From Advenella sp. FME57 (GTDB lineage Bacteria > Pseudomonadota > Gammaproteobacteria > Burkholderiales > Burkholderiaceae_B): 64,000 bases of DNA. The notes under the pieces were generated by a model. The model was given only the letters and a program-made list of their open reading frames with translations, was not told the DNA's origin and did no database searches. This document shows, one piece after another, positions 8,354 to 17,251 of the stretch (within the stretch, counting starts at the first letter, position 1; each line of letters begins with the position of its first letter). Position numbers and translations under genes: made by a program. The stretch covers positions 186,001 through 250,000 of the forward strand of contig NZ_JABUXU010000003.1 in the NCBI RefSeq assembly GCF_014897675.1. The letters run 5' to 3'.

Positions 8354-8816
8354 GTACGTTGTGAATGAAGCGCCGTTTGTGATTCGTCGACGGGTCAAGT
8401 GGGGCGATTGCGATCCTGCTGGGGTGGTCTACACCGTCACATTCAGCGAGTATGTCATCTCGGCTGCTGAGCTTTTTTACGGACAGCTGCTGGGCGGGAC
8501 ACCGCAGCGCGTGAAGGACGAGCATGGCTTTGGCACGCCAACGCGTGCATTGACCTTTGATTTTCGCGCCTCACTCTGGCCTGATGAAGAGTTTGACATG
8601 GCCGTCTATGTTGAAAATATCAGCCAGCGGACCTATACCTTGCACATCGCCGGCAGTGTGCGTGGTCAGGCAGCGTTCGATGCACGATTGACGCCCATTT
8701 GTGTGGCTCGTGGCGAGCGCCGGGCCATTGCCTTGCCTGACGTACTGCGCGATGCGCTGCTCGGTTATCAGCATGACTGCGAACAACAGGCGCCATATGG
8801 GAGTACGAACCAATGA
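8340..8816 (+). CDS. acyl-CoA thioesterase, 4-hydroxybenzoyl-CoA type hotdog fold
   Basis: 158 residues of the hotdog superfamily. The motif WGDCDPAGVVY (D23/D25) resembles the active-site helix start of 4-hydroxybenzoyl-CoA thioesterases. It overlaps the ligase gene by 14 bases and the next gene by 4 (ATGA), so translation is probably coupled. In the proposed route it would release the free hydroxylated aromatic acid after CoA-bound hydroxylation. Substrate is inferred from context. Confidence 0.82.
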   Translation: MISTEYVVNEAPFVIRRRVKWGDCDPAGVVYTVTFSEYVISAAELFYGQLLGGTPQRVKDEHGFGTPTRALTFDFRASLWPDEEFDMAVYVENISQRTYTLHIAGSVRGQAAFDARLTPICVARGERRAIALPDVLRDALLGYQHDCEQQAPYGSTNQ

Positions 8817-9979
8817 AGATCGCAGTTATTGGCGCCGGCCCTGCCGGCCTGTATTTTTCTCTCCTGGCCAAGAAACAGGATCCTGGCCATGATATACGGG
8901 TTTATGAGCAAAATCCGCGAGGCGCCACCTATGGTTGGGGCGTGGTATTTTCCGACGTGGGACTGGCTTTCCTGCGCGAGGCCGATCCTGCGTTTTTCGA
9001 CACATTCGTGGCGCATCACGAGCGCTGCGACTATATGCAGATTATTCACCAGGGTACGAGTGTCCAGGTGCACGGCAATCATTTCTCGCGCACCGCGAGA
9101 CTGGATATGCTGGATGTGCTGGAACAGGCCTGTTTGCGGGCTGGCGTGCAAATCGAGCACGATTGCCGCATTGACGATATTGAACAGCTGGCTGCCGATG
9201 TTGATATGGTGGTGGCGGCAGATGGCAGCAATAGCGCAGTTCGCAAGCAATACGCCGATCAGTTCCGCCCCAGTTTTGAGCGCCGCCGCAATAAATTTGC
9301 CTGGTATGGAACGCATCAGCGCTTTCATCCTGTCTCGCTGATCTTTCGTGAAACGGACCACGGCATTTTTATTGCACACAGTTATCAATACAGTGCGACG
9401 TTAAGTACGTTTCTGGTCGAAGTAGACCCGGATACCTGGCACCGCGCTGGCCTGGATGTTGCCAGCGAAGAGCAGAGCCGTCGCTATTGTGCCGAGGTTT
9501 TTCGCGCCGATCTGGGCGCGAACGCACTGCTGACCAATCGTTCCCTGTGGTTTGAAGCAAATATCGTTCGTAATGAAAACTGGTCGTACCGCAATATTGT
9601 GTTGCTGGGCGATGCCTTGCGGACGGTTCATTTTTCGCTTGGTTCAGGTACCCGTATGGCCATGCAGGATGCCATCGCGCTGAACGAAGGGTTGCGGCAA
9701 AATCCGGGCGATGCCCAGGCCGCATTTGGCGTATTCGAATCCCGGCGCAGGCAGGCCTCATCCAATTTCCAGCATGCAGCAGCGCGAAGCCTGGATTGGT
9801 ACGAGAACGTCGCGGACAAGATGCAGCTGGATCCGGTGTCCTTTGCCTACGACTACATGAGACGCACCGGGCAGGTCAGCCATGATGATCTACGTCAACG
9901 GGACCCGGGTTTTACCGCCGCCTATGAAGTAAGGCACCCAGCCCTGTTTTTACAAAATACGCATGACGTGAACCATTAA
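8813..9979 (+). CDS. FAD-dependent aryl-CoA monooxygenase (salicylyl-CoA 5-hydroxylase / aminobenzoyl-CoA monooxygenase type)
   Basis: 388 residues of the single-component flavin hydroxylase family. GAGPAGLYFSL near the N-terminus binds FAD; YGWGVVFSD and LRTVHFSLGSGTRMAMQDAIAL are the features that separate hydroxylases acting on salicylyl-CoA or 2-aminobenzoyl-CoA from those acting on free acids. It would hydroxylate the ring of the CoA ester formed by the upstream ligase. It lacks the C-terminal reductase domain of the two-domain 2-aminobenzoyl-CoA monooxygenase/reductase. The ATG overlaps the thioesterase stop. The exact hydroxylation position is unknown. Confidence 0.85.
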   Translation: MKIAVIGAGPAGLYFSLLAKKQDPGHDIRVYEQNPRGATYGWGVVFSDVGLAFLREADPAFFDTFVAHHERCDYMQIIHQGTSVQVHGNHFSRTARLDMLDVLEQACLRAGVQIEHDCRIDDIEQLAADVDMVVAADGSNSAVRKQYADQFRPSFERRRNKFAWYGTHQRFHPVSLIFRETDHGIFIAHSYQYSATLSTFLVEVDPDTWHRAGLDVASEEQSRRYCAEVFRADLGANALLTNRSLWFEANIVRNENWSYRNIVLLGDALRTVHFSLGSGTRMAMQDAIALNEGLRQNPGDAQAAFGVFESRRRQASSNFQHAAARSLDWYENVADKMQLDPVSFAYDYMRRTGQVSHDDLRQRDPGFTAAYEVRHPALFLQNTHDVNH

Positions 9980-10018
9980 ATAACGTACCCAATAACCATC
10001 CATTCAATTGGAGGAGAC

Positions 10019-10993
10019 ATGAAAAAAATACTTACTCTGGCAACGCTCATCCTGGGCGTACTGACCTGTTCGGCGCAGGCCCAATCCTCAACCTATCCGA
10101 CTCGCAGTGTTCGTGCCGTTTTGCCCTATTCGGTTGGAAGCGGCCCGGACACGGTCGCAAGAATGATTGGGGAGCAATTGTCTGCGGCATGGAAACAGCC
10201 GTTCATTGTTGAGAATAAACCCGGCGCCAATGGGTGGCTTGCTCTCGGAGAGGTCAAACGATCCGCAGCGGACGGGTACTCGGTGGCGATCGTGGATAAC
10301 ACCCATATGACGCTGCAGCCTCATCTGTATAAAAAAATGCCATTTGATCCTGCCCGGGATTTTGTCGCGGCTGCGCCCATTTACTCCACACACTTTTTCA
10401 TCGTCGTTGCAGCCAATTCTCCGTGGCGCAATGTTGAGGATCTGGTCCAGGCGGCGAACAAAGCGAATGGACATCTCACGTACGGTACCTGGGGGATAGG
10501 TAGCGTTGCGCATCTGGGGTCGACTATTTTGCAGCAGCGTACACAGACGTCGATGACGCACATTCCATACAAGGATTTGTCACAGTTGTATACGGCAGTG
10601 GCGAATGGCGATGTGGATTGGGCTTTCGGTACAGCAGCGACAGTACAGAATCTCTACCAGGCAAAGCGAGTGAAGTTGCTTGCGCTGGCAGCGCCCACCC
10701 GACTGGCTTCGTATCCTGATGTGCCTACGGTCACTGAGGCCGGTGGCCCGAAGGACTTCGAACTGGAGACCTGGGTGGCTGCGTTTGCCCCCCGAGGTAC
10801 GCCGCAGGACGTCATTGAACGTCTCAATACTGCCATCGCTGCTGCGCTACGCACGACCGCAGTGAGGCAGCGCTTTGAAATCTTTGGCTTTAATGCATGG
10901 TCTGTCGATGTATCAGGCCTGGCACATGCGGTGAATGAGGACTCGGCACATTTTGGCCAGATCGTAGAGAAGGCCAATATTGCTTTGGACTAA
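10019..10993 (+). CDS. Bug/TctC-family periplasmic solute-binding protein
   Basis: 324 residues beginning with a signal peptide (KKILTLATLILGVLTCSAQA). Mature sequence shows the tripartite tricarboxylate receptor pattern: YPTRSVRAVLPYSVGSGPDTVARM, VENKPGANGWLALGEV, and TYGTWGIGSVAHLGSTIL. It follows the monooxygenase by 39 bases with GGAGGAGAC-like ribosome site, so it ends the operon and probably captures the aromatic acid or a precursor in the periplasm. No TctA/TctB membrane genes are nearby, as is usual for the expanded Bug families of Alcaligenaceae. Confidence 0.92.
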   Translation: MKKILTLATLILGVLTCSAQAQSSTYPTRSVRAVLPYSVGSGPDTVARMIGEQLSAAWKQPFIVENKPGANGWLALGEVKRSAADGYSVAIVDNTHMTLQPHLYKKMPFDPARDFVAAAPIYSTHFFIVVAANSPWRNVEDLVQAANKANGHLTYGTWGIGSVAHLGSTILQQRTQTSMTHIPYKDLSQLYTAVANGDVDWAFGTAATVQNLYQAKRVKLLALAAPTRLASYPDVPTVTEAGGPKDFELETWVAAFAPRGTPQDVIERLNTAIAAALRTTAVRQRFEIFGFNAWSVDVSGLAHAVNEDSAHFGQIVEKANIALD

Positions 10994-11257
10994 GTGGCAA
11001 GCCAGCGGAGATGATTGGAGGGCGTTCTGTCGCTTGCCAACATTGATTTCTGCGGAAGCCACTGTCTTGAGCCAGTTTGCGTGATCGATTGTTCGTTTTT
11101 TTCGCTCCAGGAACGTGCCAGGGCAGGGTCGATATGTATCGAGCGAAACACCACGAGCATTTAACCGGTTGGTGGTCGGCTCTCTCATTGAGCACTTGCC
11201 ATAAAAACTCGGATTCCAGTAACGAGCGGCGGCTCCATACACCAGATGTGGGCGACG

Positions 11258-11289
11258 CTGATAACTGCTGTTCTTGCCGCAGTTATCAG
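11258..11289. terminator. hairpin between convergent Bug and DmpA-like genes
   Basis: CTGATAACTGC (11258-11268) pairs perfectly with GCAGTTATCAG (11279-11289) over a ten-base loop, just before the convergent aminopeptidase stop. No U-tract on either strand, but position between convergent genes fits a bidirectional stop. The remaining 10994-11257 shows only a weak inverted repeat (10995-11002 with 11032-11039) and no gene. Confidence 0.5.
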
Positions 11290-11301
11290 GCCAGCTCTCG
11301 A

Positions 11302-12540
11302 TTATTTTACGGCGCCATACTTTTTCAGAATGTCGACGGCTTTATCAATCGGCAACGCTTCCACAACACGGCCGTCGCGTCCCGTGGTTCTTTTTGCTTT
11401 TAGCAATGAGTTATAAATGGCTTCCTCGGTTGCTTCTACGGTTGCAAGAAAGAGCGGCGACATGGCATTATTGCCAAGCACTTTCGTTTCCCGTACTGCG
11501 TCAGACGAATTGATCCTGCTTTCTGGTGCGGTGCTAAAGGCAATCACGTAATCACCACTGCCATTGGTCGCCGGCGATCCCGTGCGGGCCAGCCCGAGCA
11601 TGGCTCTTTTGGCCAATCGCTCCAGGTTTCTACTACCCAGCGGCGCATCGGTGGCAACGATCATCATGATGGATCCATCCGCACGATCACTGACATGATC
11701 GAGCTGAATGGGATCGTTCTTCGTTAGCGTCAACGCGCCATTGCCGGTATTTGCGCTGACCTTTTTACCTTCGAGTGCTTCTTTCAAATAGTAGCGGCCC
11801 AATTCCTTGCCTACCGGCGCACCGTTCATGGTAAGCACGCCGCCAAAATTGGTCTGCACCAGCACACCCACCGTATAGCCGCCTGCGCTTTCAGGCACCA
11901 CCCGCGATGATGTGCCGATGCCGCCCTTGAATCCGAAGGCCTCTGTGCCGGTGCCAGCGCCCACGGCGCCTTCTTCGACAGGGCCGTTACTGGCCGATTT
12001 CAATGCCGCGAACACGTGTTCCTGGCCGACGTGGCGGCCGCGCAGGTCATTAAGCCGGCCGTCATTGGTCTCGCCCACCACGGCATTGATCGACCGTACG
12101 TCCTCGTTGCCCGGCAGCGCCAGCATCCAGTCCAGTAAGGCGTCGGCCACGCGAGGCACGTTGAGCGTCCCGGTCAACAGGATGGGCGTCTCGATCTCAC
12201 CCAGTTCGCTTATCTGGGTCGAACCCATGAGTTTGCCAAACCCGTTTCCAACGTGAACTGCGGCAGCCACCTTCTCTTTGAAGAGGTTGCCCGCATGGGG
12301 CAGGATTGCCGTTACACCAGTACGTATGTCCTCTCCCTTGTTCAGTGTGGTCTGGCCCACCAGAACGCCGTTGACATCTGTGATTGCATTCAGTTTGCCA
12401 GGCGACAGGACGCCGCTGACTAGGCCGATATCGCGCGCCCGTGGTCGGTTGTTGGTGTCATTGGCAAGTGCCTGTGCGTGGCCGCAGATCAAGACAGAAG
12501 CCAGCATGATTGAAAGTAGCTTTGGTGCAGCACAGCGCAT
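11302..12540 (-). CDS. exported DmpA-like aminopeptidase/D-esterase (P1/S58 family)
   Basis: 412 residues with a signal peptide (LLSIMLASVLICGHAQA). The family self-cleaves before the catalytic serine; here the site is DGS at G289-S290 followed by IMMIVATDAPL, as in DmpA and BapA. It would cleave N-terminal residues, beta-peptides or amide/ester substrates in the periplasm. The start is ATG 12540 with GGGAG seven bases upstream; an earlier in-frame start would displace the signal peptide. It is a single-gene unit facing the aryl-acid operon. Confidence 0.9.
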   Translation of the reverse strand: MRCAAPKLLSIMLASVLICGHAQALANDTNNRPRARDIGLVSGVLSPGKLNAITDVNGVLVGQTTLNKGEDIRTGVTAILPHAGNLFKEKVAAAVHVGNGFGKLMGSTQISELGEIETPILLTGTLNVPRVADALLDWMLALPGNEDVRSINAVVGETNDGRLNDLRGRHVGQEHVFAALKSASNGPVEEGAVGAGTGTEAFGFKGGIGTSSRVVPESAGGYTVGVLVQTNFGGVLTMNGAPVGKELGRYYLKEALEGKKVSANTGNGALTLTKNDPIQLDHVSDRADGSIMMIVATDAPLGSRNLERLAKRAMLGLARTGSPATNGSGDYVIAFSTAPESRINSSDAVRETKVLGNNAMSPLFLATVEATEEAIYNSLLKAKRTTGRDGRVVEALPIDKAVDILKKYGAVK

Positions 12541-13032
12541 TGTAATCTCCCGAAAAATCACAACTATAATTTAACTTCGGAAGATGGTCATTAAAAATAT
12601 TGCGAGTGCACGGGGCTGATCCACTGATATGCGTGCGGCAAGCGTATGCGTCAAAGAGAATCTGAGTCATGGATACGGACTGTACTCATCGTCTTATCCG
12701 CGTCGGTTTCGCCACAAAGAAATATCTGTGCATGACTGACTGCCTGTTCATGTTAATTCATATAGGCAGTATGTTGGTGGCCAGAGACGTGGTGTAAGGT
12801 TCAGGTGCATTGCCGATACTATTCCTCGGTCGTCTACGCAGATTGATGTAGGGGGCGGCGTGGAAAAAACAGTCACGCGGCATGAAATTAAAACCTGTCT
12901 GTTTTCAGTCGCAGCAAATTTTTTATGTCGATTGACATGATTTTTAGGGTAATCCCGGTCGTTGAATATTTCAAATATGTATATTATTCATAATAATGAA
13001 AATTTCATTTTTCAATATAACGGACACAGCGG
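12541..13032. promoter_or_regulatory. AT-rich divergent control region with TGAA/TTCA inverted repeats
   Basis: 492 bases without a convincing gene, separating the DmpA-like gene from the XRE operon. The last 70 bases are strongly AT-rich and hold three overlapping inverted repeats built from the same half-site: TTGAA-N3-TTCAA (12962-12974), TTCAT-N4-ATGAA (12987-13000) and ATGAAA-A-TTTCAT (12996-13008). These sit just before the XRE regulator start and are candidate autoregulatory operators. Confidence 0.45.
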
Positions 13033-13665
13033 ATGAAGACCATGGACACCGTTACGCCGGCTTCCGGTGCTAAATTCACTGGAAAAATCGTGTCATTTGT
13101 CGATTTTTGGCTGGGGCAGCAACTGCGGGCGATCAGGCGCGAACAAAGCCTGTCTCTGGAACAGGTCGCACGCAAGGCAGATATCTCAATTGGTTCGCTC
13201 AGCCAGATTGAGCGCGGCATGACCTCGCCGACCGTCAATATGCTGAACCGGATCTCGGGGGCGCTCAATATTTCACTTGGTGAACTGCTGAGCAACACCG
13301 AGTGCACTGATGAACAGACCGATGGCTGGATTGCCAGGGCCGCCTCGCACAGGCAGGTGGTGATGAAAGACAAGAAGATCATCAAAAAAATTATCACGCC
13401 TTCGCGCTGTCGCTCGGTGGATTTGTATCAGGCCATTATCCAGCCAGGCGGCAGTTCCGGCGATGAATGGATCACCACCCGCAGCGGCGAAATCAGCGGG
13501 CTGGTGATCTATGGGCAATTGCAGTTGTGGTTTGACAAGCGTTACGTGACGCTTGAACAGAACGATACGTTTTGCTATACGAGCGATATGCCACGCAAGT
13601 GGAACAATCCGACCGATCAGGACACATGTGTGCTGTGGGTTATTACCAAACCCGAAAGGGACTAG
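13033..13665 (+). CDS. XRE-family regulator with C-terminal cupin domain
   Basis: 210 residues. A helix-turn-helix occupies about residues 32-85 (LRAIRREQSLSLEQVARKADISIGSLSQIERG split across the motif) and a small cupin sensor domain about 130-205. This architecture is shared with PuuR-type repressors of amine and amino acid catabolism. It is nine bases upstream of the binding protein gene of an ABC transporter, so it is probably the local regulator and cotranscribed with its targets. An alternative start at the second Met (13042) is possible. Confidence 0.87.
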   Translation: MKTMDTVTPASGAKFTGKIVSFVDFWLGQQLRAIRREQSLSLEQVARKADISIGSLSQIERGMTSPTVNMLNRISGALNISLGELLSNTECTDEQTDGWIARAASHRQVVMKDKKIIKKIITPSRCRSVDLYQAIIQPGGSSGDEWITTRSGEISGLVIYGQLQLWFDKRYVTLEQNDTFCYTSDMPRKWNNPTDQDTCVLWVITKPERD

Positions 13666-13674
13666 GAGAACTTC

Positions 13675-14427
13675 ATGGGAATGAAAAAACTGTTATCTGT
13701 ATGTATGCTGGCGGCATGTGTGAACGGGTCGGTTGCACTGGCTGCAGACAACTATAAGGTGGGCTCCACGCCCACCGGCATGCCCTTTACCTATCTGGAT
13801 GCCAAGTCAGGAAAAATTGCGGGTGTGATGGTCGATGTGATTGACGCTGTCTCAAAGAAAGCCGGCTTTACCTATGAAATCAGCCCCATGGTGTTTTCGG
13901 CCCTGATCGGGTCACTGCAATCGAAGCGGATCGACATTGTTTCGGCTGCCATGATCAAGACAGACGAACGGGCAAAAATCATTGATTACACCAATACCAT
14001 CTTCAGCTATGGAGAAGGGCTGGTCGTACCCGACAGTGACAAGACGCAATACACCAGTCTTGAGCAGTTGAAGGATAAAACCGTGGGTATCCAGATTGGT
14101 ACCGCCTATATCGCACCGGCGCAGAAAGCCGGGGTGACGGACATGAAGCTGTATGATGCATCAACCGATATGATGCGTGACCTCGAAAAAGGTCGGGTGC
14201 AGGCCGTACTGGTGGATCAGCCGATTGCTGCGGCGTACCTGAGCAACAATATGTTCAAGAACGTGCGTCTGGTGGAAAGTTACAAACCAGTCGTTGTGCG
14301 CGATCTTGGATTGATTACACGCAAGGGTGAAACTGAACTGCAGCAAAAACTCAATACGGCGATTGATGCGCTCAAGGCCGATGGAACCATCGCATCCATT
14401 CTGAAAAAATGGAAGCTTGAAAAATAA
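13675..14427 (+). CDS. polar amino acid-type ABC transporter substrate-binding protein
   Basis: 250 residues, signal peptide to about residue 23 (SVCMLAACVNGSVALAA). Family-3 periplasmic binding fold: FTYLDAKSGKIAGVMVDV at the N-lobe, DIVSAAMIKTDERAKIIDYT and the hinge return VGIQIGTAY. It delivers an amino acid or related cationic/amine compound to the permease encoded next. AGGAG precedes the ATG. A PuuB-like oxidase downstream suggests the ligand is an amine or amino acid that is then oxidised. Confidence 0.9.
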   Translation: MGMKKLLSVCMLAACVNGSVALAADNYKVGSTPTGMPFTYLDAKSGKIAGVMVDVIDAVSKKAGFTYEISPMVFSALIGSLQSKRIDIVSAAMIKTDERAKIIDYTNTIFSYGEGLVVPDSDKTQYTSLEQLKDKTVGIQIGTAYIAPAQKAGVTDMKLYDASTDMMRDLEKGRVQAVLVDQPIAAAYLSNNMFKNVRLVESYKPVVVRDLGLITRKGETELQQKLNTAIDALKADGTIASILKKWKLEK

Positions 14428-14500
14428 TCATGCCGCTCGTGCTGGCACCGAAGCGTGCCGGCGCCGCGACCACCACACGCAACAAGAATAATGGCTCCCT

Positions 14501-15154
14501 ATGGATGAATTGTCGGTACGCATTGCCCAGTATTTTCCTGTGCTTTTACAGGGTGTCAAGGCGACCCTTATTGTTACGGCAGGCTCGTTGCTGCTCTCTA
14601 CGGTGCTCGGCCTGATCTGGGCGCTCATGCGCAGTTCCGGCATTCGGTGGCTGGCCTGGCTAAGCGAAAGTGCCGTCAATATTATTCGCGGCATTCCGAT
14701 TATCGTTATTTTGTTCTACGTCTATTTCGTCTTTCCTGATATCGGCATCGATGTGAATGCAGTCCAGGCTTCTATTCTGGGCCTGGGCGTCGCCTATTCG
14801 GCATATCAGTCGGAAAATTTTCGTGCAGGGATTGAAGCGATTGACCATGGTCAGGTCGAGGCGTCGCAATCGATGGGAATGACCTGGGCAACCATGATGC
14901 GGCGGGTGATCCTGCCGCAGGCGGTGCGCATTACGTTGCCGCCCTATGGGAACACCATGATCATGATGCTTAAGGACTCGTCCCAGGCTTCAACCATTAC
15001 CGTGGCAGAGCTGGCCATGCAGGGCAAATTGCTGGCCACATCGAATTTTGACAACGTCACCGTATTTACCATGGTTGCGATCATGTATCTGGTGATGTGC
15101 ATGCCACTTATTTTTCTTGTGAAGTACCTGGAAAAACGGACAAAGAAAGCATGA
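14501..15154 (+). CDS. polar amino acid-type ABC transporter permease
   Basis: 217 residues with about five hydrophobic segments. The EAA loop, [22 protein letters not shown], contacts the ATPase. One permease gene only, so the transporter probably uses a homodimer. It begins 73 bases after the binding-protein gene, a stretch with GC-rich repeated GTGC/GCAC segments that could fold, and its stop overlaps the ATPase start (ATGA). Confidence 0.9.
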   Translation: MDELSVRIAQYFPVLLQGVKATLIVTAGSLLLSTVLGLIWALMRSSGIRWLAWLSESAVNIIRGIPIIVILFYVYFVFPDIGIDVNAVQASILGLGVAYSAYQSENFRAGIEAIDHGQVEASQSMGMTWATMMRRVILPQAVRITLPPYGNTMIMMLKDSSQASTITVAELAMQGKLLATSNFDNVTVFTMVAIMYLVMCMPLIFLVKYLEKRTKKA

Positions 15155-15882
15155 TCACACTTGAAAATGTTCACAAGCGTTTCGGGCAGAATCATGTTCT
15201 GCGCGGCGTCAATGCGAAGGTTGAAAACGGCGAAGTCGTATGTATTGTCGGCCCCTCGGGGTCGGGAAAATCAACCATTCTGCGCTGTATCAATGGCCTG
15301 GAAAGTTACGAAGAAGGGGCCATCCGCATTGACGAGAAAATGGTCGATCGCAAGAGCAGTCATCTGCGACAGATTCGCCAGGAGGTGGCCATGGTGTTTC
15401 AGCGCTTCAATCTGTTTCCCCATCGCACCGCGCTGGAAAATGTCATGGAAGGGCCCATCTATGTCAAAGGCATTGAACGGGCACAGGCGCGTGCAGCGGC
15501 GACGCAATATCTGGAAAAGGTCGGGCTGGCAGACAAGCTGTCGTCATACCCGCAGCAGCTTTCCGGCGGACAGCAGCAACGGGTCGCAATTGCGCGGGCG
15601 CTTGCCATGGAGCCGCAGGCCATTCTGTTTGATGAGCCCACGTCTGCGCTTGATCCGGAACTGGTTGGCGAAGTGCTCAATGTCATGGCGGATATGGCGC
15701 GCGCAGGCATGACCATGATCGTGGTGACGCATGAAATGGCCTTTGCCAAAGAGGTGGCCGATCGCGTGTTGTTCTTTGACCAGGGCGTGATTGTGGAACA
15801 GGGCAAAGCCACGGATATCCTCAATGCTCCGCAGCATCCCCGGACCCAGGATTTTCTTCGGCGGGTTCTGCACCCGTTCTGA
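15151..15882 (+). CDS. polar amino acid-type ABC transporter ATP-binding protein
   Basis: 243 residues. Walker [10 protein letters not shown] is at 34-42, the signature LSGGQQQR and Walker [14 protein letters not shown] follow, with the H-loop in VVTHEM. The real start is ATG 15151, overlapping the permease stop by four bases; the frame is open further upstream, but family homology begins at [11 protein letters not shown]. It energises the 13675-15154 uptake system and resembles the second system's ATPase at 53724. Confidence 0.93.
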   Translation: MITLENVHKRFGQNHVLRGVNAKVENGEVVCIVGPSGSGKSTILRCINGLESYEEGAIRIDEKMVDRKSSHLRQIRQEVAMVFQRFNLFPHRTALENVMEGPIYVKGIERAQARAAATQYLEKVGLADKLSSYPQQLSGGQQQRVAIARALAMEPQAILFDEPTSALDPELVGEVLNVMADMARAGMTMIVVTHEMAFAKEVADRVLFFDQGVIVEQGKATDILNAPQHPRTQDFLRRVLHPF

Positions 15883-15912
15883 CTTTATTGCATTTGTATT
15901 TAAGGACGTTCC

Positions 15913-17205
15913 ATGTTTCCAGCTAACCGGTTTCCTCTGGCTCCCGCTTTGTGGCACGATACTGCCGTCGCGCCTCCGGTAACCATCCCCCTGATGGCAG
16001 CGGCCGAGACCGACACGTTAATTATCGGGGCAGGGTATGCGGGCCTGAGCACCGCGTTGCATCTGGCACAGTCGGGGCAACAGTGCATGGTGCTCGAGGC
16101 CAGGGAAATCGGGTTTGGCGGGTCCGGCCGCAATGGTGGGCAACTGGTGCCAGGGTTGAAAAAAGATCCTGCGGAACTGCTCAGCGCATACGGGCCGGAA
16201 CGCGGCAGGCAATTGATTGAGTTTGCCAGTACGACCACCAGTACCGTTTTCTCATTGATCGACCGCTACAACTTGAATGTGCCGCATACGCGCAATGGCT
16301 GGATACAGCCGGCGCACTCCCGGTCTGCGTTGGCGATTGTACAAAAGCGCGTTGCCGACTGGCAAAAGCAGGATGCGCCCGTCAGGCCCCTGTCGCGCAG
16401 CGATGTTGCCGATTTGCTGGGGACGGACCAGTATCACGGCGGCTGGTTCGATGAGCGCGGCGGCTCAGTGCAACCGCTCAGTTATGCGCGCGAGCTGGCG
16501 CGTGTCACGCTTGCAGCCGGGGTGCCGGTGCATACCGGTACGCCAGTGCTGTCTATTGAAAAAAAAGGCAGTGGCTGGCAGGTGACCACCGACAGCGGTC
16601 ATGTCGTCCATGCCCGCCGCGTGGTGGTCTGTACCAATGCGTATAGCGATGGCATCTGGAAAAACCTGAAAGAGACGGTGGTAGACCCGAATACCTATCA
16701 GGTGGCGACCGCGCCGTTGCCCGATGATATTGCCAGGACCATTTTGCCGCAGGGGCAGCCGGTGTCCGACACACGCAATTTGCTGCTTTATTTTCGCAAG
16801 GACCATACCGGCCGCTTTCTGATGGGCGGCCGGGGGCCCTTTCGTGAACCGCGCGGCAAAGAGGATTGGGACCATCTGAAAAAGGCCATTACAGTGCTTT
16901 ATCCTCAACTGAAGGATATTGAATTTGAATACTACTGGTGTGGAAGGGTGTCGGTGACGCAAGACTACATGCCGCATTTGCATCAACCTGAACCGGGCCT
17001 GATCCTCAATATCGGTTGCCAGGGGCGAGGCATCGGCTTGCAGACGGCAATGGGCAAAGCCATTGCGAGCTATCTGCAATCGGGCAACGAAGCTGCGCTT
17101 CCTGTACCATTTACCCCAGTGCACCGGTTGCCGTTTTACGGTCTGCGCAAGCTGTATGTCGGCGCACTGATTTCCTGGTACCGTTATCTGGACAGCCGCA
17201 GCTAG
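15913..17205 (+). CDS. FAD-dependent amine/amino acid oxidase (PuuB-like)
   Basis: 430 residues of the DAO family. The FAD-binding motif IIGAGYAGLSTALHLAQSG starts near residue 36, followed by GFGGSGRNGGQLVPG, which is characteristic of gamma-glutamylputrescine oxidase-like enzymes; the C-terminal GRGIGLQTAMGKA closes the FAD site. It would oxidise the amine of the imported compound, releasing ammonium or an aldehyde. It starts 30 bases after the ATPase in the same direction. Exact substrate unknown. Confidence 0.85.
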   Translation: MFPANRFPLAPALWHDTAVAPPVTIPLMAAAETDTLIIGAGYAGLSTALHLAQSGQQCMVLEAREIGFGGSGRNGGQLVPGLKKDPAELLSAYGPERGRQLIEFASTTTSTVFSLIDRYNLNVPHTRNGWIQPAHSRSALAIVQKRVADWQKQDAPVRPLSRSDVADLLGTDQYHGGWFDERGGSVQPLSYARELARVTLAAGVPVHTGTPVLSIEKKGSGWQVTTDSGHVVHARRVVVCTNAYSDGIWKNLKETVVDPNTYQVATAPLPDDIARTILPQGQPVSDTRNLLLYFRKDHTGRFLMGGRGPFREPRGKEDWDHLKKAITVLYPQLKDIEFEYYWCGRVSVTQDYMPHLHQPEPGLILNIGCQGRGIGLQTAMGKAIASYLQSGNEAALPVPFTPVHRLPFYGLRKLYVGALISWYRYLDSRS

Positions 17206-17215
17206 GCTTGCGGCT
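17194..17215 (+). terminator. hairpin overlapping the oxidase stop codon
   Basis: AGCCGCA (17194-17200) pairs with TGCGGCT (17209-17215) around an eight-base loop that contains the stop codon, followed by ATTTATTATC. The short A/T-rich tail makes a weak terminator or attenuator before the reductase gene. Confidence 0.4.
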
Positions 17216-17251
17216 ATTTATTATCGAATTTGACATAAAGCAGGACAATAT

